NCBI GenBank assembly: GCA_963921795.1
Contig: OY997643.1
Span: 74,095,258 to 74,159,257, forward strand
Direction of reading: 5' to 3'
From: Nannobrachium achirus
Taxonomy: Eukaryota; Chordata; Actinopteri; Myctophiformes; Myctophidae
Length of the DNA: 64,000 nucleotides
The translations under genes were made by a program, and so were the position numbers. Below the pieces are notes generated by a model. That model searched no databases. It was given only the letters and a program-made list of their open reading frames with translations, and was not told where the DNA came from. Below, piece after piece: positions 1 to 11,010 of the stretch (the first letter of the stretch is position 1; every line of letters starts with the position of its first letter).

Positions 1-100
1 GATCTCCTTTTAGTAGACCTTGTACCAGTGAACTGTACCGTCATGAAACTGTACCTTTTCCTATGCAAACTTCTAATAAAGTCTTCAATCAATCAATCAA
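1..100 (+). repeat. Possible LINE 3' tail with (AATC)n end
   Basis: The segment has AATAAA at 75-80 followed by an (AATC)n tail at 86-100, the layout of a LINE 3' end. Positions 40-59 (GTCATGAAACTGTACCTTTT) recur at 61232-61251, so it is dispersed. No coding part is visible and the family is not identified. Confidence 0.35.
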
Positions 101-235
101 AACCTGCATACATGAGTTGTTGGAATTGCACTTAGGCTACTTCATTTTGGAATATATATTTTGCATATTTGATCTCTCTCCCTTTCTATCAAAAACCATG
201 TTTGACTATTAACACTCGGGTGAGTGAAACAACTA

Positions 236-458
236 CCACTCTGACTGCATTTATAGGTCAAATTGACAGGTAAATTCTCTCCCTTTTTGCCCAGGAGAAC
301 AACACCTCCTCCCCTGCTGCCAGCAGGGGTTCTATTGTCTGTTGTTCTATTGACAATAGAGCCCCCGCTGGCAGCAGGGGGAGGAGGTGTTGGCTCTCCC
401 GGGCAATTTTTTTTAATAATTTACCTGTCAATTTGACCTATAAATGCAGTCAGAGTGG
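236..458. mobile_element. Palindromic MITE with TA target duplication
   Basis: The 223-bp segment is almost a full inverted repeat. It begins CCACTCTGACTGCATTTATA and ends with the reverse complement, flanked by TA at 234-235 and 459-460. The centre is a second GC-rich hairpin (CTGCCAGCAGGGG with its complement, 317-385). TA duplication suggests a Tc1/mariner-like non-autonomous element; this is inference, since no transposase is present. Confidence 0.75.
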
Positions 459-1380
459 TATAAATGTATATTATTTCATACTTAGGAAATGTTTCAGAAG
501 GGGGAAAAAAACGAGAACATATATCTTGAGTATTTAGGAAAAGTCATGGAAGGGGAAATTTCTGAGACCTTCGCGGGGAGAGTTATTGCACTTTGCAATC
601 TCAAAATCGGCCAAAATGACCTGTTAGTCATCCATGTGTTAAACCACATTTTAAAATATTTTCTCAAAAAAGGTTTTGAGCTTGTAGATCTTTTAGATGA
701 TTTTAGAAGGTTTTCAAGTATATGATTTTCCCAACATTGGGATGTCTGGGCTTAAGTCTACCGTTTAACCCAGTCCTTATAAAGAAAGATTGTTATGTAT
801 GTGTATGTAATCTGTGTCAAATTAGTTCATAATATGAGGAATATTACAGTATGTGAATATACTTGGCCAATAAACAGATTCTGATGTCTATAAAAATCAC
901 TTTTTTGCATCACAAGACAATGAAGCCAAAACCAGACTTAATTTCCATGGCAGTGAGTGACAGCTCAGTGAGTGACAGCTCAGTTAGACAGTTCTTGCCA
1001 CAGTCCGCTGCGTAGCAGCCAATGAGCTCTTAGAAAAACCCTTGCATAAACAGAGCCGATACTCAAAGACAAAGTGTCCTGTTTATCCTCCTGCAGTGTT
1101 GTTTTACATTTCTCTCTATCAATCAATCAATACTCTTGTAACCATCTTGTGTCTACCTGCGTCTATCCCGTTACTTACTACTTCTTACTGCGGCGTTGCT
1201 AAGACAGCCTTTTTAGGTCTTATCTTTTGGGTTTTCTTACAATTTGATGCCCTGTGATGCAAGTGAATACATTGAATTGAAGGTGCTTTTTGTTAAAGTG
1301 ATCTTGCAGCTAAAATCAGTTTACATATTCTCTCCTTCAACTTACTGAACCCCTCACCCCCACCATGATCTTCCCCTGCC
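459..1380. other. Intronic stretch without recognised gene
   Basis: A 78-codon ORF at 489-725 (+) has no motif I recognise and no splice or polyadenylation support. Positions 867-885 (CCAATAAACAGATTCTGATG) look like a LINE tail. A GTGAGTGACAGCTCA word is doubled at 953-984. Nothing else is supported. Confidence 0.4.
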
Positions 1381-1385
1381 TTGTG

Positions 1386-1434
<49 letters not shown>

Positions 1435-1437
1435 GCG
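1381..1437. repeat. (GTGC)n microsatellite
   Basis: About 13 uninterrupted tetranucleotide copies ending in alternating GC. Confidence 0.95.
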
Positions 1438-1554
1438 CATGTGTACAAAAACACCAGCTGTAACTAAGGGAGGATACTAATCTGTTTATGAGTTAACACT
1501 CTAACATAATGCTGCTCTGAGCTTACAGTCTTCAGTTCAGTGTCTGGCAGCCCT

Positions 1555-1893
1555 CACTCTAAAGGTCCCATGCTGTAACTATCTCACTCTAAAGGTCCCA
1601 TGCTGTAACTATCTCACTCTAAAGGTCCCATGCTGTAACTATCTCACTCTAAAGGTCCCATGATGTAACTATCTCACTCTAAAGGTCCCATGCTGTAACT
1701 ATCTCACTCTAAAGGTCCCATGCTGTAACTATCTCACTCTAAAGGTCCCATGCTGTAACTATCTCACTCTAAAGGTCCCATGCTGTAACTATCTCACTCT
1801 AAAGGTCCCATGATGTAACTATCTCACTCTAAAGGTCCCATGCTGTAACTATCTCACTCTAAAGGTCCCATGCTGTAACTATCTCACTCTAAA
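1555..1893. repeat. 30-bp minisatellite, about 11 copies
   Basis: The unit contains CACTCTAAAGGTCCCATGCT and is nearly invariant, except a C-to-A change (CATGATG) in two copies seven units apart, at about 1671 and 1811. The periodic variant suggests block duplication. Confidence 0.95.
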
Positions 1894-2046
1894 AGTCCCA
1901 GGTGGCTTGGAAAATACACAACGCAGGTATGAATGACCTTAGAGCGTCTCCTGCATTCAGGGCATTCTTGCACTATTCAGCAGCACGATGTTAAATACAG
2001 CACAACATCCCTGCAGTGCATTCACAAAAGTGTTTTTTTCCTGTTT

Positions 2047-2272
2047 TGTTTGTCTGTGCCCTCTCTCCTACACTTTATTTGTTAGTCTGTGCCCTCTCTC
2101 CTACACTTTATTTGTTAGTCTGTGCCCTCTCTCCTACACTTTATTTGTTTGTCTGTGCCCTCTCTCCTACACTTTATTTGCATGCAGTGCTACAACAGTT
2201 TGCAGTTAATGCTCTTACACACCGGTGCACCACAACAGTTAATGCTCTTACACACCGGTGCACCACAACAGA
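2047..2272. repeat. Two adjacent short tandem arrays
   Basis: First a 33-bp unit (GTCTGTGCCCTCTCTCCTAC) in four copies to about 2180. Then a second unit of about 33 bp (AATGCTCTTACACACCGGTG) in two copies at 2208-2270. The short ORFs across it are repeat artefacts. Confidence 0.9.
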
Positions 2273-2316
2273 CTACTAATGCTGCTAGAATCAACTTCAC
2301 ATCAAGGTGCGTATGT

Positions 2317-2764
2317 TAGGGCATTCACCAAATATTAGAATATTCAAATATCAAAGTCACTATTCGATGTTGTTCACTAAAGTCGAATATTCCCTTTCAC
2401 TCTTTAAGAAATATCTAGTTTATGAAGCTTGGCTAGATAGGAAGTCATAAGAATGAGTTGTCAATGGTTCCCAAACCTTTTTAGGCCGTGACCCCCAAAA
2501 TAAACATATTTGAACTGGGGACCCCCACCCTGACAAGCACTTGGAATTGTAGGTATTACATTTAATGTGACTTGGTTCCGCAGATAAATATTGTGAAAAT
2601 AGCAGATCTACATGCTGTGAGCATGTAGATCGGCTGTTTTCACAATGTTCCCCTCTTGCTTACTTAATATTTGACAGTTTAGCCAGTCCTGTCCAATATT
2701 CGACTATTGGAATACTTTGAGGTCGAATAATTCGAATACTAAAAATCACTATTGGTGAATGCCC

Positions 2765-2766
<2 letters not shown>
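2317..2766. mobile_element. MITE with 15-bp terminal repeats
   Basis: The ends are perfect inverted repeats: TAGGGCATTCACCAA at 2317-2331 and its complement at 2752-2766. Inside is AT-rich sequence rich in GAATATT and a copy of the recurrent hairpin at 2599-2648. The right flank is an expanded (GA)n, so a target duplication cannot be read. The termini fit hAT. Confidence 0.75.
2599..2648. repeat. Recurrent hairpin, instance 1
   Basis: GTGAAAATAGCAGATCTACA pairs with TGTAGATCGGCTGTTTTCAC around a short loop. It lies inside the 2317-2766 MITE. Confidence 0.85.

Positions 2767-2850
<84 letters not shown>
2767..2850. repeat. (GA)n microsatellite
   Basis: About 42 dinucleotides with one interruption at 2824, abutting the MITE end and 48 bp from the exon at 2898. 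Confidence 0.97.
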
Positions 2851-2897
2851 CGGTGCATGGATGTAATGGACGTATAAGGTGTAACAGAGGGACTTGC

Positions 2898-3006
2898 CTT
2901 GCACCATGAAGATGACATCAGAGTAGAGAGGAGAATTGAAGAGGTTCACCAGAGTCTGGGGGCCGAGCTGGGCCCCCGCTCGTCCACTGGGGGTGTCCCT
3001 GGAGCC
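2898..3006 (-). CDS. rhobtb3-like: RHOBTB3-like exon, start of second BTB domain
   Basis: This 109-bp minus-strand exon encodes LGPQTLVNLFNSPLYSDVIF then MVQG, the opening of a BTB/POZ domain with the SDV-F core. The acceptor is GTACGTGCACAG at 3007 upward, and reading starts in phase 0, matching the phase-0 end of the exon at 19858. The donor is CAAG/GCAAGT, the consensus form of the rare GC-AG intron class, leaving phase 1. In RHOBTB3 the second BTB starts after a linker of the same length and the same QG residues precede its next segment. The acceptor tract is built from the flanking TG/CG microsatellite. RHOBTB proteins are atypical Rho GTPases that act as CUL3 adaptors. A paralogue (fish rhobtb4) is possible because divergence from mammalian RHOBTB3 is substantial. 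Confidence 0.8.
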
Positions 3007-3018
3007 CTGTGCACGTAC

Positions 3019-3039
3019 CCACACGCACGCACGCACGCA

Positions 3040-3095
<56 letters not shown>
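3019..3095. repeat. (GCAC)n then (CA)n microsatellite
   Basis: On the transcribed (minus) strand this is a TG-rich tract directly upstream of the acceptor at 3007-3009, so length changes could alter splicing of the neighbouring exon. Confidence 0.95.
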
Positions 3096-3096
<1 letters not shown>

Positions 3097-3100
3097 TCAC

Positions 3101-3633
3101 CAGGGACGTGCAGAGAATGTTAGAGAGGCAGGGGCTAAAATTTCTAAAAGGGCCTGTTGGTGAAAATATCGGAAATATCTGACCTCCAAGCTCACAACGC
3201 GTCGCGCTGTGACGCGTTGTGAGCTTGGAGGTCATATATTTTCAGTACTTAAGGTACCACACTAAACTATATGAAAAAGGCAATGTGGCGTAACAGCATG
3301 GATTTCTACACAGAGATGGCAATTCTTTCAACATAAGATGCTGCATTCAAGTTCAGGAGAGTTTGGACAAGGCAATTCTCTTGAATGCTGCCTTCAGGTA
3401 TGGCATGGAAAGAGGGGGCATTTGCATTTCTTTCACCATAGTAAAAACTGGATTCATGTTCTGGAGAGGGCACTTTTTACAGACTGATAAAAGGGCCAGG
3501 GCTCAAGCCCCCTTTGATGACGATTCACGTGCAGATCTGCACATGTCTGCACAAGGGTTAATCATTCCACCACCAGCTATCAGATGCTTCCTGGCACCGT
3601 TCCCATTCTTGTGCACAGCAAAAATCCTCCCTG
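3101..3633. mobile_element. hAT-like element fragment, copy 1
   Basis: It starts CAGGGACGTGCAGAGAATGT, a typical hAT-style end. It contains a hairpin at 3162-3243 with GACCTCCAAGCTCACAACGC arms. About 480 bp recur in direct orientation at 5765-6197. The right end runs straight into the 31-bp minisatellite. No transposase is present; the ORF at 3363-3653 is not recognisable. Confidence 0.6.
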
Positions 3634-5741
3634 TTGGATTCATCTGTCTGTAACTCTAAGAGTGTTGGATTCATCTGTCTGTAACTCTAAGAGAGTTGGA
3701 TTCATCTGTCTGTAACTCTAAGAGAGTTGGATTCATCCGTCTGTAACTCTAAGAGTGTTGGATTCATCTGTCTGTAACTCTAAGAGTGTTGGATTCATCT
3801 GTCTGTAACTCTAAGAGAGTTGGATTCATCTGTCTGTAACTCTAAGAGTGTTGGATTCATCCGTCTGTAACTCTAAGAGTGTTGGATTCATCTGTCTGTA
3901 ACTCTAAGAGAGTTGGATTCATCTGTCTGTAACTCTAAGAGTGTTGGATTCATCTGTCTGTAACTCTAAGAGTGTTGGATTCATCTGTCTGTAACTCTAA
4001 GAGAGTTGGATTCATCTGTCTGTAACTCTAAGAGTGTTGGATTCATCTGTCTGTAACTCTAAGAGAGTTGGATTCATCTGTCTGTAACTCTAAGAGAGTT
4101 GGATTCATCTGTCTGTAACTCTAAGAGAGTTGGATTCATCTGTCTGTAACTCTAAGAGAGTTGGATTCATCTGTCTGTAACTCTAAGAGTGTTGGATTCA
4201 TCTGTCTGTAACTCTAAGAGTGTTGGATTCATCTGTCTGTAACTCTAAGAGAGTTGGATTCATCTGTCTGTAACTCTAAGAGAGTTGGATTCATCTGTCT
4301 GTAACTCTAAGAGAGTTGGATTCATCTGTCTGTAACTCTAAGAGAGTTGGATTCATCTGTCTGTAACTCTAAGAGTGTTGGATTCATCTGTCTGTAACTC
4401 TAAGAGTGTTGGATTCATCTGTCTGTAACTCTAAGAGTGTTGGATTCATATGTCTGTAACTCTAAGAGAGTTGGATTCATCTGTCTGTAACTCTAAGAGT
4501 GTTGGATTCATCTGTCTGTAACTCTAAGAGAGTTGGATTCATCTGTCTGTAACTCTAAGAGTGTTGGATTCATCTGTCTGTAACTCTAAGAGAGTTGGAT
4601 TCATCTGTCTGTAACTCTAAGAGTGTTGGATTCATCCGTCTGTAACTCTAAGAGTGTTGGATTCATCTGTCTGTAACTCTAAGAGTGTTGGATTCATCTG
4701 TCTGTAACTCTAAGAGTGTTGGATTCATCTGTCTGTAACTCTAAGAGTGTTGGATTCATCCGTCTGTAACTCTAAGAGAGTTGGATTCATCTGTCTGTAA
4801 CTCTAAGAGTGTTGGATTCATCTGTCTGTAACTCTAAGAGTGTTGGATTCATCCGTCTGTAACTCTAAGAGAGTTGGATTCATCTGTCTGTAACTCTAAG
4901 AGAGTTGGATTCATCTGTCTGTAACTCTAAGAGTGTTGGATTCATCTGTCTGTAACTCTAAGAGAGTTGGATTCATCTGTCTGTAACTCTAAGAGTGTTG
5001 GATTCATCTGTCTGTAACTCTAAGAGAGTTGGATTCATCTGTCTGTAACTCTAAGAGTGTTGGATTCATCTGTCTGTAACTCTAAGAGAGTTGGATTCAT
5101 CTGTCTGTAACTCTAAGAGTGTTGGATTCATCTGTCTGTAACTCTAAGAGTGTTGGATTCATCCGTCTGTAACTCTAAGAGAGTTGGATTCATCTGTCTG
5201 TAACTCTAAGAGTGTTGGATTCATCTGTCTGTAACTCTAAGAGTGTTGGATTCATCCGTCTGTAACTCTAAGAGAGTTGGATTCATCTGTCTGTAACTCT
5301 AAGAGAGTTGGATTCATCTGTCTGTAACTCTAAGAGTGTTGGATTCATCTGTCTGTAACTCTAAGAGAGTTGGATTCATCTGTCTGTAACTCTAAGAGTG
5401 TTGGATTCATCTGTCTGTAACTCTAAGAGTGTTGGATTCATCCGTCTGTAACTCTAAGAGAGTTGGATTCATCTGTCTGTAACTCTAAGAGAGTTGGATT
5501 CATCTGTCTGTAACTCTAAGAGTGTTGGATTCATCTGTCTGTAACTCTAAGAGAGTTGGATTCATCTGTCTGTAACTCTAAGAGTGTTGGATTCATCTGT
5601 CTGTAACTCTAAGAGTGTTGGATTCATCTGTCTGTAACTCTAAGAGTGTTGGATTCATCTGTCTGTAACTCTAAGAGTGTTGGATTCATCTGTCTGTAAC
5701 TCTAAGAGTGTTGGATTCATCTGTCTGTAACTCTAAGAGTG
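3634..5741. repeat. 31-bp minisatellite, about 68 copies
   Basis: The unit begins TTGGATTCATCTGTCTGTAA and ends CTCTAAGAGTG. Units differ mainly at one T/A position (GAGTG versus GAGAG) and a rarer T/C (CATCTG versus CATCCG). The variants are interspersed, giving a readable map for alleles. Confidence 0.97.
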
Positions 5742-6197
5742 CATAAAACGGAACCCATTACGTTGAGGAACGTGCAGAGAATGTTAAAGAGGCAGAGGCT
5801 GACATTTCTAAAAGGGCCTTTTGGTGAAAATATTGAAAATAGCAGACCTCCAAGGTATGCTACAACGCGCGTTGTGAGTTTGGAGGTCGGCTATTATCGG
5901 TGCTTTTCACACTGAACTAAGCATAACCAAGTCAATACTGGAGATGTGGCGTAACGGCAAGGATTTCTACACAGAGAGGGCAATTCTATCAACATGAGAT
6001 GCTGCATTCAAGTTCAGGCGAGTTTGGACAAGTCAATTCTCTTGAATGCTGCCTTCAGGTATGGCATGGAAAGAGGCCGTTTGCATTTCTCACACCTTGG
6101 GAAAAACTGCATTCATGGTCTGGAGAGGGCAATTTTTAGAGGCGGATAAAAGGGCAGGGGCTCAAGCCCTCTTTGATGTCTATGTGTGCACGTGCCT
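5742..6197. mobile_element. hAT-like element fragment, copy 2
   Basis: Homologous to 3101-3633 (GACGTGCAGAGAATGTTA against AACGTGCAGAGAATGTTAAA), including the hairpin at 5826-5918 and the same TTGAATGCTGCCTTCAGGTA stretch. It too ends in a minisatellite, but with a different unit. Confidence 0.6.
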
Positions 6198-6562
6198 GAT
6201 TAGGTTACATGTGTACACTCTTAGAGTTAAATGGAACCATTAGGTTACATTGTGTACACTCTCAGAGTTAAATGGAACCCATTAGGTTACATGTGTACAC
6301 TCTCAGAGTTAAATAGAACCCATTAGGTTACATTGTGTACACTCAGAGTTAAATGGAACCCATTAGGTTACATTGTGTACACTCAGAGTTAAATAGAACC
6401 CATTAGGTTACATTGTGTACACTCAGAGTTAAATGGAACCCATTAGGTTACATGTGTACACTCTCATAGTTAAATGGACACCCATTAGGTTACATGTGTA
6501 CACTCTCAGAGTTAAATGGAACCCATTAGGTTACATGTGTACACTCTCAGAGTTAAATGGAC
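6198..6562. repeat. Minisatellite of about 40 bp, nine copies
   Basis: The unit contains TTAGGTTACATGTGTACACT and CAGAGTTAAATGGAACCCA, with small indels (TGTGTACACTC with or without CTCT). A single related word (AACGGAACCCATTACGTT) lies at the junction near 5748. Confidence 0.92.
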
Positions 6563-7238
6563 ACCCCAGCCCTCCTGGACTATAAACGGTGTGGCTGCCA
6601 GTCACGCTCGGCGGCGGCCAAATCCTCTTTAGCCGCGTTGCCAAGAGGGCCACCACCGTGGCACCGGCTACCGCTGAAAACAGACTGCAAGCCGTGGGGC
6701 TGCTCAGAGGCTCTGGCGTGGCCAACCCGTTTATTCTCCTTGGCATAATCATGATCATAATCATGCGTTCAAAGAAGCTGTTATGCAAAGTGTGCTGCAG
6801 GAGAGAGAAACGCATGCATATGAGATGAGGGGAGGGGGGGGGGGGGGATGTGCAGTGTTCTTTTAACGCTTTTGAGATAAATTAACAATCAGGATTGGAC
6901 TTGACAAGGTGTGTGCGTCGAGGTACACAGGGGATGTGTGACGCAGGTACACGGTACACGCGCCACCCCAAATCTCTTTGAGCAGGAGCACGGTCGGGCA
7001 CGCACACGCATCCATGTAAAACAACCATTGAGGTCACAGCTCAACAACGTTTACAAAAGCTGTAGAGTCACACGGTCACACCATGGGGCATCAACATACT
7101 GTAGGAACCAGCCTGGGTGCATAGCAATGGTCTGCTAACTCCAGTAGTGGAGGTGACAAACGATGTGCGTGTGACGTCATTAAATTGGCGTGCCCCCAAA
7201 CATTAAATCGCTAATACAACACTGGCTGGGGGAGGGCG
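6563..7238. other. Unexplained GC-rich intronic segment
   Basis: Positions 6585-6730 are GC-rich and open in several frames but lack a convincing splice-bounded frame. A poly-G run is at 6833-6847. I see no recognised gene or element. Confidence 0.35.
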
Positions 7239-7601
7239 GTGTGTGTGCACTTACAGTATGAAACAGAGCTGTGTGTGCACTTACAGTATGAAACAGAGCT
7301 GTGTGTGCACTTACAGTATGAAACAGAGCTGTGTGTGCACTTACAGTATGAAACAGAGCTGTGTGTGCACTTACAGTATGAAACAGAGCTGTGTGTGCAC
7401 TTACAGTATGAAACAGAGCTGTGTGTGCACTTACAGTATGAAACAGAGCTGTGTGTGCACTTACAGTATGAAACAGAGCTGTGTGTGCACTTACAGTATG
7501 AAACAGAGCTGTGTGTGCACTTACAGTATGAAACAGAGCTGTGTGTGCACTTACAGTATGAAACAGAGCTGTGTGTGCACTTACAGTATGAAACAGAGCT
7601 G
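7239..7601. repeat. 30-bp minisatellite, 12 near-identical copies
   Basis: The unit starts TGTGTGCACTTACAGTATGA and ends AACAGAGCTG. Because 30 is divisible by three and stop-free in several frames, long 10-residue repeat ORFs appear on both strands; they are artefacts. Confidence 0.97.
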
Positions 7602-7947
7602 CTACCTTTAAATGCATTTTGAGAAGAAATAATGCTGCTATTTGTTCCAAAAGAGTACCCTGTAAATATATATACATCTATACTATAATTTTGCGAATGT
7701 CTGAGTGAGTGTCTGTCTGTCTGTCTGTCTGTCACAGCGTTTCTCCTCAGTGGCTGGAGCAATTGATCTGAAATCGCATCACCATTAGCATATGAACACA
7801 CCTGACATAACTGTGAAGCCCGTTTGTCACTTTCACAAATCATATGCTGTATATTAGCATTTTTATGCTGTATGCTGTATCTATCCTGCATCTAGCTTGA
7901 GGCACATCTATTCTGCATCTAGCATGAGGCAAAATGTTTAACCAGCT
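7602..7947. other. Dispersed-repeat-like stretch with (GTCT)n
   Basis: CTATACTATAATTTTGCGAA is followed by (GTCT)n at 7709-7731 and a tail resembling fish Helitron-like leaders. The Helitron idea is a resemblance only; no end pair is visible. Confidence 0.3.
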
Positions 7948-7951
7948 CTGT

Positions 7952-8036
<85 letters not shown>

Positions 8037-8037
8037 T

Positions 8038-8131
<94 letters not shown>

Positions 8132-8189
8132 GCAGGCGGCTGTGTGTGCAGGCGGGTGGGCGGGCGGGCTGGGGGGGGGGGGGGGGGGG
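7948..8189. repeat. (GT)n microsatellite and poly-G
   Basis: About 180 bp of GT with rare CT interruptions, followed by GGCGGGTGGGCGGGCG and a poly-G run at 8170-8189. Confidence 0.97.
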
Positions 8190-9009
8190 AGGAACAGTAT
8201 CTTCTGTAGCCATTAAACGAAACGGGTTTCTTACATTGATGCTCTTATATATATATATATAATGTCAAAATGTGACATAGCTCTGTTTACACAATGCGCT
8301 GAATGCTGTACCCCCTCCAACTGTATATTATGTTCCCCATTTTCAACAGTTTTTATTTGACTTGAAACACTTGCTTTGGCAATGTAAACGTATGTTTTCT
8401 CATGCCAACAAAGTTCCTTTGAATTGAATTGAATTGTGTGTGTGTGGAATGCACAAATCTGTGTCCGCACGCGTGTCACGGTACGTAACGTGGGGGTTGC
8501 CTCACAGTCCTCAAAGCAAACCGCACGCGTCACCGCATCACATTAACATCACTTGACCTTTCTCTGTGGAAGGGAAGCACATGGAAGAAGTGCAGCTCCT
8601 TGCGTAAGCGTGTTGGGCTCGGCGCTGCCAGGAGAAGAAGAAGAACACCACAGTAAATCCTCAGTAAACATTGTCACTGTATGGGAGCAGCCTCTGTTGT
8701 TGGATCAGCCTGCTGGACGGCCACGAAAAGCCTGAAACTTCATCTGCTTTCAGGGATCGGGGGATAAACTGGAGAGGAGGTGCATTTTGTGCCAGCAGCA
8801 TCCGTATCAAATCCTCCTGACTGGGTGAATTATGGGTGTGTAAACACTATGTATGCAACTACACACAATATGTACTGTGTGCACCTGTTGTGTGTACCGT
8901 TTCTGTAAATGTTTCATTTTGATGTTTTCTTTTTAGTTTAAGTTTAATCTGTGTGTATTAGTTTCTGTGATTGTGTATTTTTAGAGCTTCTAACCTGTCC
9001 TTGGGCACA
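8190..9009. other. Intron with no recognised feature
   Basis: It holds a short AT repeat (8247-8262), a GAATT triplet repeat at 8420-8434 and an 8430-8445 GT tract. The 8540-8760 segment is open over 60 codons but has no recognisable domain or splice pair. Confidence 0.4.
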
Positions 9010-9078
9010 GTACAGTACAGTGCAGTGCAGTGCAGCACAGCACAGCGCAGCGCAGCGCAGCACAGCACAGCACAGCAC
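9010..9078. repeat. Pentanucleotide (CAGTA/CAGTG/CAGCA/CAGCG)n
   Basis: Pentamer blocks of successive types. A matching (CAGCA)n then (TGTAC)n block sits at 9380-9430, so the LINE tail between them is embedded in pentamer repeat. Confidence 0.9.
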
Positions 9079-9080
9079 AA

Positions 9081-9379
9081 AGCATAATTGGTGATGCTAC
9101 CCATGTGCTACATGGGAAGTTTGTACTTCTACCTTCGGGAAGAAGGTACAGTGAACCTGTATGGAAGTACATTAGGTTTAAAAAATCATTTGTACCTGTG
9201 TCCATTGGATTGTTGAACGACGCTCTGAAACAGCACTGACTGAGTGTATTAATTAATCACTGTGCACAATGTAATGTATGTATCTCTACTGTTTTGTTAC
9301 TGATGTTTTGTGTGTGGCTGTAGCAGGGGTGAAAGCCCAAGACAAATTTCCCTTGTGGACAAATAAAGTATACCTTGAC
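9081..9379 (+). pseudogene. Rex1/CR1-like LINE 3' end with ORF2 tail
   Basis: Reading to a stop at 9237-9239 gives VLLPSGRRYSEPVW and FKKSFVPVSIGLLN, the usual C-terminal residues of CR1-group (Rex1-like) ORF2. The 3' UTR ends CCCTTGTGGACAAATAAAGT, typical of the group. It is a 5'-truncated copy without reverse transcriptase, inserted sense relative to the plus strand. Confidence 0.75.
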
Positions 9380-9430
9380 AGCACAGCACAGCACAGCACA
9401 GCACTGTACTGTACTGTACTGTACTGTACT
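9380..9430. repeat. (CAGCA)n then (TGTAC)n pentamers
   Basis: Continues directly from the LINE tail; the same pentamer type flanks the other side. Confidence 0.9.
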
Positions 9431-9529
9431 TGCTTATGTTTTAAAAAACGTCCTGCGCTAATAAATAAGCTCCAACTCAATGCTCAGGTGGCCGGCTGTC
9501 TGTACGTGTCAGTTCCCCGTGCACACCAC

Positions 9530-10132
9530 CAGGGGCGTCACAAGGGGGGGGGGGGGGGGGGGGAGTGGGACTGAGTTACGAGGGCCCAAGGTGGAGGGGC
9601 TTACTTTAGCTATTGAAAAATAGCAGATATACAAGAGTGCCGCGCTGCGAGCTTGTAGATCTGCTATTTTTTGGAAAGTCATGAAAATGTGTGCAAATCT
9701 TTGAATATATGTATTTTTTAAGCGAACATTTGTAACTCAAATTTTGCTTCTGGTGGGGTCCCTGGAACTAAATATTTTTAGATGGGGGTCCGTGGCCAAA
9801 TACATATCATTTTGGGGGTCTTTGACGTGAAAGATTTTGAGCAACACTGACAGAAACATAGGTCTTTCAAGAAACCTTAGAAGGATTTGAAATATTCAAA
9901 GACTTGCACACATTTTCACGATTTCTCAAAAATAGCAGATCTACAAGCTCGCAGCACGGCACTCAGTGCAGCGCGGTGAGCTTTTATATCTGCTATTTTT
10001 CAATAATTAAAGCACAAAATAATGTGTTCCCAGTCTAAATGGGTTAAACCCCCTTCCCCTATGAAGAACATTCATGGGGGGCCCGCAGTGAATCCTTGCA
10101 CCCAGGGCCCAGGATTTGGTGTGACGCCCCTG
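9530..10132. mobile_element. hAT-like MITE with GTGACGCCCCTG ends
   Basis: Left end CAGGGGCGTCAC, right end GTGTGACGCCCCTG. It is internally near-palindromic: GAAAATGTGTGCAAATCTTT pairs with a complement at about 9900-9925. It carries hairpins at 9613-9675 and 9928-10003. Instead of an 8-bp duplication, a 19-bp direct repeat (ACGTGTCAGTTCCCCGTGC) lies at 9504-9522 and 10134-10152. Relatives are at 59672-60302 and 62100-62520. Confidence 0.75.
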
Positions 10133-10157
10133 AACGTGTCAGTTCCCCGTGCCGTGC

Positions 10158-10520
10158 GTGCCTACCGCCTCAGGCCAGAGACCCAGTTCCATCCAGATGC
10201 CTACCGCCTCAGGCCAGAGACCCAGTTCCATCCAGATGCCTACCGCCTCAGGTCAGAGACCCAGTTCCATCCAGATGCCTACCGCCTCAGGTCAGAGACC
10301 CAGTTCCATCCAGATGCCTACCGCCTCAGGTCAGAGACCCAGTTCCATCCAGATGCCTACCGCCTCAGGTCAGAGACCCAGTTCCATCCCAGTTCCAGAT
10401 GCCTACCGCCTCGGGTCAGAGACCTAGTTCCATCCAGATGCCTACCGCCTCAGGTCAGAGACCCAGTTCCATCCAGATGCCTACCGCCTCAGGCCAGAGA
10501 CCCAGTTCCATCCAGATGCG
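10158..10520. repeat. 39-bp minisatellite, about nine copies
   Basis: The unit contains CCTACCGCCTCAGGTCAGAG and ACCCAGTTCCATCCAGATG. One copy near 10390 has a 10-bp internal insertion. It is stop-free in the plus frames because 39 is divisible by three. Confidence 0.95.
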
Positions 10521-10589
10521 TTGCTTGTGCACAGCACACACCATGTGGCACCATGCCAGCGGCTTGTCACAAGCAACCATGTCACCCAT

Positions 10590-11010
10590 CCACACCCGTT
10601 AGGGCAGCCATGCTCAGCCTTATCACTTCAAGGACCCCCGTCTGTTTGATATGCATGAGGCTGGCCAGCGGCTCCCAAACGGTTTAGCTCAAAGACCATC
10701 AAGAGAAACTAGAAAATATTGTTCCTTCGAAACAATTGTGGGCTCGCTTCAAGCCAAAAAAAAACAATGGTATAAAAGTAGGAACTGTGAAGACGCAGGC
10801 AGGACCCCCTGGAAACCCCTCAAGGGTCCTCAGGGGGTCCCCGAACCACACTTTGGGAACTAGCGATGGACCCCCTGGAAAACAGCTCAGGGACCCCCAG
10901 AGGTCCCCGAACCACACTTTGGGAACCGGTATTGGACCCCCCAGGGAAACCCCTCAAGGACCCCCGGGGTTCCCTGAACCACACTTTGGGAACCAGCAAT
11001 GGACCCCCTC
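10590..11010. repeat. Tandem copies of a transposon terminus
   Basis: From about 10800 a unit of about 65 bp is repeated 3-4 times, each with GGACCCCCTGGAAA and GAACCACACTTTGGGAAC. These words look like hAT-MITE ends (CCCAAACTTTG...GGACCCC), so the array seems to be an amplified terminus. Confidence 0.7.

Noticed and set aside
7239-7677. Possible repeat protein of 165-226 residues on the minus strand
   Set aside because: 30-bp array read through; the non-repeat parts have no recognisable domain.
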